Shown: positions 15,983 to 24,282 of the stretch, in pieces | Layout of the letters: each line of letters starts with the position of its first letter | How positions within the stretch are numbered: the first letter of the stretch is position 1 | Assembly (NCBI RefSeq): GCF_001678905.1 | Contig: NZ_CP012117.1 | Span: 2,108,001-2,172,000 of the forward strand | Length of the DNA: 64,000 bases | Origin: Dermabacter vaginalis | GTDB lineage: Bacteria > Actinomycetota > Actinomycetes > Actinomycetales > Dermabacteraceae | Direction: 5' to 3' | The notes under the pieces: model-generated | Told to the model about the DNA's origin: nothing | What the model saw: only the letters and a program-made list of their open reading frames with translations | Database searches by the model: none | Made by a program: the position numbers and the translations under genes

Positions 15983-17453
15983 GGAAGAAGAACGAGGGCA
16001 CGCGCGCCACATAGTCGGTGCCCGCTCCTTCGAGCGTGTCTTCGCGCCAGCGCACGATCTCAGTATCGCCCTCGCGCGTATCCGCGTGCGCCGTAGCGAG
16101 GAACATGAGCCCAATGACGCTTGCGAGCCCCTGCGGGGCGCCCTCCTCGCGCACGATTTGACCGATGCTTGCCTGCCCCTTCGCCTTGACGACGCCGTTG
16201 ACGGAGGAGGCGAGCCCCACGAGATCAATGTCGTTCGTGCGCACGAGCTCGTCGAGCACCTCGACACTGAGGCGTGAGGCATCGTGGACCTCCGCTTCGG
16301 GCGGCACGCCGGGATCGCTCGGGTCCTTGAGGAGGTGTTGCGCGACGGAGTTCATCCGCGCGCGCGAAAGCCCGAGGTCGATGTATTCGGCCTTGCGGTG
16401 GCTCACGTCATCCTTTTGCGAAAGGGCGATGCCTTGCGCTTCTTGCAGGAGGTCGAGCAGAACGCGGTGCTGGCGGAAGTCCTGGCTACGCACGAAGCGC
16501 GCAAGCGAACGATAGAGCTCGGTCTTGACGTCGAGCACTTCTTGGGCGGGCTCATAAAGATCGCTAAACACGTTCGCGAGGCGGTCGCGCTCGCGTCGCG
16601 TGAGGTTCTGCGTGAAATCGCGAGTGAGCAGGCGATCCACGAGGTCCTGGGCGCGCTCGTTTTGCTTCGGGTCGTTGAGCATCCGGAAAAACGCCGTGAA
16701 GGTTTTGCCCACTTTGGATTGACCGAGCAGGTCATCGCCCGCGAGGAGCTGTTCGAGAATTTCGCCGCGCGAGCCTTCGGGCGAGAGAATCTGCTCGCGA
16801 AGGTTGAGGTCCACGGCGCGCAGGTCCTCGCGGTATTGGAGGAAGTCACCGCTCAGCTCGTCGGCGACTTGGAGGATGTCGCGAAGGCGCTCCGCGGAGT
16901 GCTCAGCGGGAGGCAGCATGAGTTCGCCCTCGCTGAGCGCTTGAATTTCTCGCTCGATCTGTGCGCGGCGCAGTTGGAGGCCACGAAGGCGCACGTCGCG
17001 GTCGCCTTCGGTGTCTTCGGCGAGTCGCTCGAACTGCTGCATCACGAGCGTGAGGCGCGACTCGGTGGTCGTGGGGCGATGCTCCTCGAGAGAGGAAATG
17101 AAACCGATCGCCTCAACGGTCGATACCGAAAGCTCGAAGGTCGTCTCAACCGTGGTCGGGTCATCGCGCCGCGTGAGATAGCCTTCGCGCACCCACGAAT
17201 CTACATACTCCGAAGCCCCGCGCTGAACATCCTCATCGCCGCGCAAGAGGTCCAGGTGGCTTGCCACACGCGCGACCAATTCGGAGCGATCGAGTCTGCG
17301 ATCACCGGCGGGGAACACGGTCTGCAAAATCGCGAGGGTTGCGGGCGCCTTCGTTGCGGAGAGCAGCCTCCACGTGGACATGCGACGAAGCCGCTCGTAG
17401 GCCTCGGCACGCTCGTTCGCACTATGGCCGCCGAAGGTTTGAAGATCGCTCAC
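15960..17453 (-). CDS. jetA: Condensin subunit JetA/MksF (DUF3375)
   Basis: The 497-residue protein matches DUF3375, the kleisin-like JetA/MksF subunit. Family landmarks are ERLRRMSTWRLLSATKAPATLAIL near the N-terminus, the WVREGYLTRR winged-helix turn, a long helical middle (about 140-330) with GKTFTAFFRMLNDP, and the C-terminal block ending DYVARVPSFFFLSE. I prefer the GTG at 17453, which sits seven bases after GAGG. A GTG at 17459 is also in frame but too close to that site. The gene starts about 35 bases after tgt on the same strand, so the two are probably cotranscribed. Its normal partner jetB is 4 kb away behind an opposite-strand block. Confidence 0.9.
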   Translation of the reverse strand: MSDLQTFGGHSANERAEAYERLRRMSTWRLLSATKAPATLAILQTVFPAGDRRLDRSELVARVASHLDLLRGDEDVQRGASEYVDSWVREGYLTRRDDPTTVETTFELSVSTVEAIGFISSLEEHRPTTTESRLTLVMQQFERLAEDTEGDRDVRLRGLQLRRAQIEREIQALSEGELMLPPAEHSAERLRDILQVADELSGDFLQYREDLRAVDLNLREQILSPEGSRGEILEQLLAGDDLLGQSKVGKTFTAFFRMLNDPKQNERAQDLVDRLLTRDFTQNLTRRERDRLANVFSDLYEPAQEVLDVKTELYRSLARFVRSQDFRQHRVLLDLLQEAQGIALSQKDDVSHRKAEYIDLGLSRARMNSVAQHLLKDPSDPGVPPEAEVHDASRLSVEVLDELVRTNDIDLVGLASSVNGVVKAKGQASIGQIVREEGAPQGLASVIGLMFLATAHADTREGDTEIVRWREDTLEGAGTDYVARVPSFFFLSEVPEP

Positions 17454-17488
17454 ACTCACGCCTCAACACTATCGAAGCCGCGCTCGGC

Positions 17489-18748
17489 TTAGCGGTACTC
17501 ACCGTAGTAGGCACCCGTGCGCTCCTCGCGAAGCGCCTCAAAGTCGCCGCTCAGGATCGCCGCGCGAATTTCTTCGACGAGGCGCACAACGAAGCGCTCG
17601 TTGTGGATCGTGCACAGAGTCGAGGAGAGCATCTCCTTTGCCTTGAAAAGGTGATGGATGTACGCGGCTGTGTAGTGGGTGCACGTGTAGCAGTCGCAGC
17701 TCTCATCAATCGGTGCAAATTGCGTGCGGTACTTCGCGCCCGTGAGGTTCACCCGGCCACGTGCCGTGTACACGGCGCTGTTGCGCGCGACGCGCGACGG
17801 CGAGACACAATCGAACGTGTCGGCACCCGCCGCGATGCCCGCGAACAGGTCGTCCATTTCGGAAAGGCCAAGAAGGTGGCGCGGCTTCTCGTCGGGGAGC
17901 TCGTCCGTCACCCAACCAACGATCGTCGAGAGGTTTTCCTTCTCGAGGGCACCGCCGATGCCGAAGCCATCGAACTGCCAGCCCTCCACGGTCATCGCAC
18001 CAAGATCACGCGAGGCCTTGCGCCGCAGATCCTCGTATTGCGCGCCTTGAATGACGCCCCACAGCATCTGGTAGGGCTTCCCCTCGCGCGCTTTGGTGAG
18101 ACGTTGATGTTCGGCGATACAGCGCTCGGCCCACAGCCGCGTGCGTTCAAGCGCCTTTTCCTGGTAGCCGCGCGAGTTCATGAGAGTCGTGAGTTCATCG
18201 AAAGCAAACATGACATCCGCTCCGAGCGAATGCTGGATCTGCATTGAAAACTCCGGCGTAAAACGATGCTCGGAACCGTCGATGAAGCTGCGGAAGTTCA
18301 CGCCGTCATCGTCCACGTGCGCGAGGCGTTCCTTGCCCTTCTTTGTCGCAAGATCCGTGCCGTCGGGCGTGCTCGCGCGATCACTGCCCGCGAAGGACTC
18401 GGAGAGCACCTTCTGGAAACCGGCGCCAAGGCTCATGACCTGGAAACCGCCCGAATCGGTGTAGGTGGGGCCACTCCAGTTCATGAACGCCCCGAAACCA
18501 CCCGCCTCGTCAACGAGCTCGTGACCAGGCTGCAAATAAAGGTGGTAGGCGTTCGCCAGGATCGCTTGCGCGCCGAGCTCTTTCATCGACTCCGGAAGGA
18601 CCGATTTCACAGTCGCCTTCGTGCCCACCGGAATAAACGCCGGGGTCTGAATATCGCCGTGTGGCGTGTGAATCACGCCCGCGCGGGCCTTCTCTCCGTG
18701 ACGCGCGGCAATGTCGAAACCCGCGCCTTCTTTTTCGCTCGTGCTCAT
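17489..18748 (-). CDS. tgt: tRNA-guanine transglycosylase
   Basis: The 419-residue enzyme exchanges guanine 34 of GUN-anticodon tRNAs for a 7-deazaguanine base. Visible family parts are the substrate-pocket YTDSGGFQV, the FDCVSPSR segment with the nucleophilic Asp (usually FDCVMPTR), and the C-terminal zinc site CDCYTCTHYTAAYIHHL. I chose the ATG at 18748, ten codons inside the longest frame, because it begins the conserved part. No queuosine biosynthesis genes are in the window, so it may salvage queuine or preQ1. It is divergent from the acyltransferase at 18862 and directly precedes jetA. Confidence 0.92.
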   Translation of the reverse strand: MSTSEKEGAGFDIAARHGEKARAGVIHTPHGDIQTPAFIPVGTKATVKSVLPESMKELGAQAILANAYHLYLQPGHELVDEAGGFGAFMNWSGPTYTDSGGFQVMSLGAGFQKVLSESFAGSDRASTPDGTDLATKKGKERLAHVDDDGVNFRSFIDGSEHRFTPEFSMQIQHSLGADVMFAFDELTTLMNSRGYQEKALERTRLWAERCIAEHQRLTKAREGKPYQMLWGVIQGAQYEDLRRKASRDLGAMTVEGWQFDGFGIGGALEKENLSTIVGWVTDELPDEKPRHLLGLSEMDDLFAGIAAGADTFDCVSPSRVARNSAVYTARGRVNLTGAKYRTQFAPIDESCDCYTCTHYTAAYIHHLFKAKEMLSSTLCTIHNERFVVRLVEEIRAAILSGDFEALREERTGAYYGEYR

Positions 18749-18861
18749 TGGACCATTTTCCCACGAGAGAGCGCACACCGTCGACGCGCATAAGGGGTGC
18801 GCTCGGGCCTGCGGCCTGTAAAGTTCTGTATCGTTCCACGTTCACATCATCGGAAGGGCAC

Positions 18862-21267
18862 ATGGCGAACGCACGCGGGCACCGTGCCCCTTCAACGAGC
18901 GAGGGCGCGCCGAACTTTGCGCTCGAGGATTTTGTTCAAGACGCGCAAGAGCCCGCACTCGAGAATCTCGACGACTTCTCGTGGGTGCAAGAGGCCGAGG
19001 AACGCGAAAGCGAAGACATCGCCGCGTGGGGCGCCGCTGAAGACACGGGCGAGCCGTTCGTGTGGTACCAGGAACCGCAGGTTGCCGAGCAGGCGTCGGA
19101 CTCCCCCGCACCCGGTCACGACACCCCTGCAGCACCGACTCCTCGCGCCTCCGCACCGAAGGCGCAGCCCTCCCACTTCCGCCCCGAGATCGAAGGGCTT
19201 CGCGCCGTAAGCGTGTTCATGATCGTCGTCTACCACGTGTGGCTCGGGCGCGTCTCGGGCGGCGTCGACGTGTTCCTGTTCATCTCAGCGTTCCTGCTCG
19301 GCTCCTCGTTTGCGCGACGCCTCGATGCGCGCAAACCGTTCGGGCCCGTGCGGTACTGGCTGCGCACCTTCACAAGGCTCATGCCTCCCGCGACCATCGC
19401 GATCCTCGGCACCCTCCTTGGCAGCTACCTGATCCTGCCCGAATCCTCGTGGCAAACGGTGATTTCGCACGCGATCGCCTCCGCCACGTACATCCAAAAC
19501 ATTTGGCTGTCGATCACGAGCGTGGATTACTACGCGCTCGACGCCTCAACCGCCTCCCCGCTCCAACACTTCTGGTCACTCTCGCTCCAGGGGCAGGTGT
19601 TCCTCACGTGGCCGCTGCTCTTCATCGCGGCGAAGTATGCCGCGAGGAAAAGCGCGCACCCTCGCCGCGTCGCCTTCGGATTCTTTGCCGTGATCGCGGC
19701 CGCGTCATTCGCATTCTCGATCTACTACACGGCCACGCATCAATCGTCCGCCTACTTCTCCACGCCCGCGCGCGCATGGGAAGTCGCGTGCGGCACTCTT
19801 CTCGCCCTGAGCCTCCCCACCCTCGATCGTCTCCTCGGCTCGGCCCGCCCCGGTTCCCCCACCGCGCCGCGCCACCGCACGCTGCGCGCCTTCGCCGGCT
19901 GGGTGGGCTTTGCCCTGCTCGTGTCTCTCGGCATCGTGCTCAACGTTCAAGGCCTCTTCCCCGGCTGGATCGCCCTGTGGCCCCTCACGGGAGCGGGTCT
20001 CATCATCGTTGCGGGATACTCCGGTACGTCGTGGGGCTTCGACCGCGTGCTCACCATGAAGCTCCCTCGCGCTCTCGCGTCGAGTTCGTACAGCCTCTAC
20101 CTCGTGCACTGGCCGATCCTCATCCTGTGGCTCGCCCACTCCGGGCAAAAGCGCGCAGGCGCCATCGACGGCCTCCTCGTCATCGCGGGGAGCATGGCCC
20201 TTGCGTGGATTCTCTCCACAATCGTCGATTCGCGTTTCCGTAAGCCCTCGTGGAAAAGCGCGCCCTGGTGGCGCTCCCTCACGGTCATCGGCACGTGCCT
20301 CGCCCTCGTTCTCGGCGGGGCGCTGGGACTCCGTGGCTACCTCGCGAGCCAGCAAACGTCGGACCCCATCACCGCCGACTCGCCCGAGAGCTCACGCGTT
20401 CTCACCGAACCCTTCAACCCCGACACCCTCAGCCCGAAGGGCTTCGAGCTGGACGACCAGTGGCCAAGCCTTCCCCATCTGTGTGACGACCCGAGCGGCG
20501 TTCTCGTCGCCACGAAAGATATTCCCTGCGAAACCCTGCGGCCTCTTGACGCGAAAACCAACGCGACCGTCCTCGTCGTGGGCTCCTCCCACTCACGCCA
20601 GTTCATCCCCGCCCTCCTCGCCGAGGCCCAAGCGCACAACTGGCAGATCATCAACTTCACCAAGAACGCGTGCACGTTCCGCGAAGATTCGTCGCTCGAG
20701 GATGGCGAGTACTGCAAGGGGTATTTCGACCAGGTCATGAAGGCGATCGACGCCCACGAGCCCGATCTCGTGCTCATGACTTCCACCAAAGCAACCCCGA
20801 CCGGGACGGGTGAAGCGGTCCCCGAGGGCACCCGTGAAGGCATCCAGGCAGTACTCGACAAGGGCGTCAACGTTCTCGCCCTCCGCGATGCGCCGCGCTG
20901 GCCCACGAGCCTTTACACGTGCGCCGAGTCCGTAATCAACGCAGGCGGCAAGCCCATGCGCGCCGACGATGAGTGCGGAGCGAACCTGAGTTCAAAGCTC
21001 GCCGAGGAGGACCCGAGCGCGGCTCTCGACGGCATGACCGGGGAAAGCGACGCGAAGCTCTACCGCATGGATCTCAGCGATCTCATTTGCCCCGATGGCC
21101 GCTGCGCCCCGATCCAGGGCAACGCCTACGTGTACATGGACGACAACCACCTTACGCGCACGTTCACGAGCGGGATCGCGCAGAAAGTTTCGGCGAGGTT
21201 TGAGCGGCTCGGTATCCCGCTCGAAGGAAACGCTGGTAGGGCGGGGTCCGACGGTGGCGGGGCTTAA
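18862..21267 (+). CDS. Acyltransferase-3/SGNH fusion, glycan O-acyltransferase
   Basis: This 801-residue OafA-type protein would acylate a surface glycan. Residues 1 to about 110 form an acidic, Pro/Ala-rich cytoplasmic extension not seen in the paralogue at 29172. About 110-490 is the multi-helix acyltransferase-3 domain, beginning FRPEIEGLRAVSVFMIVVYH with the catalytic-type His. About 555-801 is a periplasmic SGNH-like domain with GSSHSRQF (nucleophile block) and MDDNHLTRTF (Asp-His block). Translation starts at ATG 18862 after GGAAGGG. The 98-base gap to tgt must hold both promoters. The first gene of the glycan island, it is probably monocistronic or cotranscribed with 21388. Confidence 0.88.
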   Translation: MANARGHRAPSTSEGAPNFALEDFVQDAQEPALENLDDFSWVQEAEERESEDIAAWGAAEDTGEPFVWYQEPQVAEQASDSPAPGHDTPAAPTPRASAPKAQPSHFRPEIEGLRAVSVFMIVVYHVWLGRVSGGVDVFLFISAFLLGSSFARRLDARKPFGPVRYWLRTFTRLMPPATIAILGTLLGSYLILPESSWQTVISHAIASATYIQNIWLSITSVDYYALDASTASPLQHFWSLSLQGQVFLTWPLLFIAAKYAARKSAHPRRVAFGFFAVIAAASFAFSIYYTATHQSSAYFSTPARAWEVACGTLLALSLPTLDRLLGSARPGSPTAPRHRTLRAFAGWVGFALLVSLGIVLNVQGLFPGWIALWPLTGAGLIIVAGYSGTSWGFDRVLTMKLPRALASSSYSLYLVHWPILILWLAHSGQKRAGAIDGLLVIAGSMALAWILSTIVDSRFRKPSWKSAPWWRSLTVIGTCLALVLGGALGLRGYLASQQTSDPITADSPESSRVLTEPFNPDTLSPKGFELDDQWPSLPHLCDDPSGVLVATKDIPCETLRPLDAKTNATVLVVGSSHSRQFIPALLAEAQAHNWQIINFTKNACTFREDSSLEDGEYCKGYFDQVMKAIDAHEPDLVLMTSTKATPTGTGEAVPEGTREGIQAVLDKGVNVLALRDAPRWPTSLYTCAESVINAGGKPMRADDECGANLSSKLAEEDPSAALDGMTGESDAKLYRMDLSDLICPDGRCAPIQGNAYVYMDDNHLTRTFTSGIAQKVSARFERLGIPLEGNAGRAGSDGGGA

Positions 21268-21334
21268 TCGTGCCTCCGGCAACGTACGTCACGCTCGAAG
21301 TGGCGGCGCGATCGTGCCTGTAGCATGTACGCTC

Positions 21335-21359
21335 GAACATGGCCTTCGAGCCCATGTTC
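21335..21359 (+). promoter_or_regulatory. 8-bp perfect inverted repeat in the leader of the DUF6541-like gene
   Basis: GAACATGG (21335-21342) and CCATGTTC (21352-21359) are separated by nine bases and end 28 bases before the start codon. There is no T-tract, so it is not a typical terminator. It could be an operator or an RNA hairpin. TAGCAT at 21321-21326 could be a -10 element upstream of it. Confidence 0.4.
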
Positions 21360-21387
21360 TTCTAACGTTCACGACCCAAGGCGGCAC

Positions 21388-23364
21388 ATGACCTGGCAAC
21401 CACTCATCCTCCCCGCGATCGTCGCGTGCCTGTGGGTGACCGTGCCGGGTTTCCTTGTGAACCTCACTTTGGGGTGCCGCCGGTTCACGGCAGTCTTCCT
21501 CAGTCCACTGACCTCGGTTGGTCTCATTGTCGTCGCGGCAATTCTTGGCCCGTTCGTGCACCTTCCGTGGGGTCCATTGCCTGTCGTGCTCGTGACGATT
21601 TTTTGCGCCGTCATCATCATTGGGCTTCGCCTTCTCCTGCGGAGAAAGTTCGGGGGTCCGGTGAAGGCTCCGCGGCGCGCACGCATTTCGTGGCGCGCTC
21701 GCTTGACGTCCCCTCCCGTTCTTGCGCTTGTGACCGTCGCCGGATCATTCGTTCTCATGCTTCGCCATGTACGCAACATTCTTGGCACCCCATACGCGTT
21801 TGCGCAGGCCTTCGATGCGATCTTTCACCTCAACGAAGTGCGGTGGATGATCGAGCATCGGAATGGTTCGAGCCTCGATGCCCTCACCATGACGGCAGCC
21901 CCCTGGGACTCAAAGTTTTACCCGGCCGCGTGGCACGACATCGCCTCACTGACGGGGCTCACCACGGGGGTACACCACGTCTCGCTTCTCACGAACGCCA
22001 CGATCATCGCCACGGTTTGCGTCGTCTGGCCCCTATCGATGCTGGCCCTCGTGTACGTTCTCACGCCCGGAAATTTGCTGCGCTACACGCTTTTCCCCAC
22101 CGGGGTTATTCTCGCGGCTCTTCCGGCGTTTCCCTTGACGTTCGTGGAGCACGGAACTCTCTACCCGAACCTCCTCGGGTATTGCCTTCTGCCCTCCCTC
22201 TACGTTCCCTTCCTTGCCCTCTTAGGGCAGGCGAAACGACTCAACATCTCGAGATTCCAGAGCATCGGGGTCGGTTTCTTCGGCTCGATTGGAACCGCGT
22301 TCGCCCATCCCACGGCCGCACTGATGATGCTTGCAGGTTCAACGATCATTACGGTCTATTTCTTCCTAAGGATGGCGATCAAGCGACACGCTCTTCGCGA
22401 ACTCGCTCTGCTCGGCGGTGCGGGACTCCTTCTGGGGGCGGTCACCGTCGTGTCGTGGGTCAAGATCCGCCCACCGGGTAGCGCGGCGGAAACGTGGAGT
22501 CCCGACACCGACACCGTCGGCGCGATCGGCGGAATCTTCATTCATAGGCTCGTCAACGGGATCCCCCAGTATCTCGTGCTCATTCTCGTCGTGCTGGCGA
22601 TCATCGGTGCTCTCCGCACCCGCTTCTACCTCCCCCTCGCACTGTGGATCCTTTCGGCATTCTTCTGGGTTGTTGCCGCGTCGTGGCCTATGGGACCCGG
22701 CCGGCGCGACATCGTAGGGGTGTGGTATTCGGATATTCCCCGTCTCTACGCACAAATGGGGCTTTTCCTCATTCCCGCTGCAGCAATCGGCGTGGGGTAT
22801 GCGTGCAAGTGGCTCGCGCGCAGAAGCAAGGTCATCGCCCAGACTCCTCTTCGTCGATCGGGCATCGCCGCAGTCGCCGCTGCCGCTCTCGTGGCCACCA
22901 CGCAAGCGAACCCCATGATGGATTCGTTTATTGACCGGGTCGAAAGGGTTTACACGCTTGACGCGAGAACAAACTCGGTTAACCGCCAAGAACTGACCTT
23001 CATCTCGAACCTCCCGAACTACGTGGGGCCGAACGACAAGATCTTCGCGAATCCCTGGCGCGGCGAGGGTCTCATCTATGCGTTCTCAGGGGTGAACGTT
23101 TCCACCCACCACTTGCTTTCGTATGAGAGCCGCTCCGACATCTATCTCCTCAAGCATCTCAATCAGATCGACACCGATCCGATTGTGTGCGAGGCGCTGA
23201 AGGCCGGCGGCTACACTCACGTTGTGTACTTTTCCGGTCCTGAAGTCGACTTCACCTACGCTACCTACAGGGGCTTGCAGCACCTCGACGAAACCAAAGA
23301 TCTCGAACTCGTGTATCAAAACGGGAACGCTTCCCTCTACCGCGTTACCGGATGTTTTAGCTAA
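21388..23364 (+). CDS. DUF6541-like polytopic membrane protein
   Basis: The 658-residue protein has about 12-14 hydrophobic helices through residue 500, followed by an extracytoplasmic C-terminal domain (about 515-658). The luminal-type loop AFDAIFHLNEVRWMIEH contains an Asp placed as in GT-C glycosyltransferases, and AAPWDSKFYPAAWHDI follows. This is the pattern of the DUF6541 family of actinobacterial membrane proteins, which I believe are GT-C-like, although no activity is established to my knowledge. Translation starts at ATG 21388 without a strong ribosome site. A family-2 glycosyltransferase follows after 42 bases, which supports a role in a surface polysaccharide. Confidence 0.7.
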   Translation: MTWQPLILPAIVACLWVTVPGFLVNLTLGCRRFTAVFLSPLTSVGLIVVAAILGPFVHLPWGPLPVVLVTIFCAVIIIGLRLLLRRKFGGPVKAPRRARISWRARLTSPPVLALVTVAGSFVLMLRHVRNILGTPYAFAQAFDAIFHLNEVRWMIEHRNGSSLDALTMTAAPWDSKFYPAAWHDIASLTGLTTGVHHVSLLTNATIIATVCVVWPLSMLALVYVLTPGNLLRYTLFPTGVILAALPAFPLTFVEHGTLYPNLLGYCLLPSLYVPFLALLGQAKRLNISRFQSIGVGFFGSIGTAFAHPTAALMMLAGSTIITVYFFLRMAIKRHALRELALLGGAGLLLGAVTVVSWVKIRPPGSAAETWSPDTDTVGAIGGIFIHRLVNGIPQYLVLILVVLAIIGALRTRFYLPLALWILSAFFWVVAASWPMGPGRRDIVGVWYSDIPRLYAQMGLFLIPAAAIGVGYACKWLARRSKVIAQTPLRRSGIAAVAAAALVATTQANPMMDSFIDRVERVYTLDARTNSVNRQELTFISNLPNYVGPNDKIFANPWRGEGLIYAFSGVNVSTHHLLSYESRSDIYLLKHLNQIDTDPIVCEALKAGGYTHVVYFSGPEVDFTYATYRGLQHLDETKDLELVYQNGNASLYRVTGCFS

Positions 23365-23406
23365 TAACCACTACTGAACCTGCCTCTCAAAATTTTGGAG
23401 TTGAAC

Positions 23407-24282
23407 GTGACTGTTGACATCCTGTTTCCCTTTTACGGCGACGTAGCGCTTATGAAGCAAGCGGTGCGCTCGATCATCGGGCAAACCAACCCGGATTGGC
23501 GGCTGGTCGTTGTGGACGATGGCTACCCAGATGACTCAATTCCCGGCTGGTTCGAGTCTCTCAACGATTCGCGCATCACGTACATGCGCAATGAGAAGAA
23601 CCTCGGGGCGAACGGCAACTACACGAAGGCTCTGAGCTTCGTTGAGAATGACCTCGTCACCGTCATGGGTGCCGACGACGTTATGCTCCCCAACTACATT
23701 GATTGGTTTGTTCACGCTGCACAGTCCCAGCCCGAAGCACAGATCTTCCAGCCGGGCTGCGTCGTGATTGACGAGAACAACGCTCTCTCGAACACCCTCG
23801 TTGAGCGAGTCAAGGACCATTACCGCCCTTCCAAGGCGGGGGTTCTGAGCGGTGAAGAGCTCGCAACGTCAATCCTTCGCGGCAACTGGCTGTATTTCCC
23901 GTCCCTCGGCTGGCGAGCAAGCACGATTACGGAGATCGGTTTCCGCAAGGGGCTGAATGTTGTTCAGGACGCGGCTCTCGTGCTTGACGTGGCCATGAGC
24001 GATGGCGGGCTTTACTATGATCCGACGGTCGCCTTCATGTATCGCCGCCACGGCGGTTCTGATTCGTCGTGGCGCGCCCTCGAGGGAACTCGTTTTGAGG
24101 AGGAGCGCCTCTTCTTCAATCAAATTGCGAACGAGATGACTGAGAAGGGCTGGGCGAAGGCCGCACGAGCCGCGCGCCTGCACGTGTCGTCGAGACTCCA
24201 CGCGCTCAGGCTTCTGCCTAAGGCTGCCCTGGCCAAGAAATGGCAGGGCGTCAAGAACCTCGCGACGCATGCCGTCAAGTAA
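23407..24282 (+). CDS. Family-2 glycosyltransferase
   Basis: This 291-residue cytoplasmic enzyme has a GT-A fold: VDILFPFYGDVALMKQAVRSI at the start, VVVDDGYPDD for nucleotide binding, and MGADDVMLPNYI as the metal-binding DxD region. I chose GTG 23407, six bases after GGAG, over the in-frame TTG at 23395. The gene overlaps the next one by 14 bases. Together with its flippase-like neighbour and the DUF6541-like gene it looks like an operon for assembling a surface glycan. The donor and acceptor are unknown. Confidence 0.85.
   Translation: MTVDILFPFYGDVALMKQAVRSIIGQTNPDWRLVVVDDGYPDDSIPGWFESLNDSRITYMRNEKNLGANGNYTKALSFVENDLVTVMGADDVMLPNYIDWFVHAAQSQPEAQIFQPGCVVIDENNALSNTLVERVKDHYRPSKAGVLSGEELATSILRGNWLYFPSLGWRASTITEIGFRKGLNVVQDAALVLDVAMSDGGLYYDPTVAFMYRRHGGSDSSWRALEGTRFEEERLFFNQIANEMTEKGWAKAARAARLHVSSRLHALRLLPKAALAKKWQGVKNLATHAVK

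Noticed and set aside
12120-17453. Possible jetD within or near the Jet locus
   Set aside because: All sizeable frames between and beside the jet genes were examined. They encode small membrane proteins, tgt or maltokinase, and none shows a Toprim or DUF2220-like pattern.
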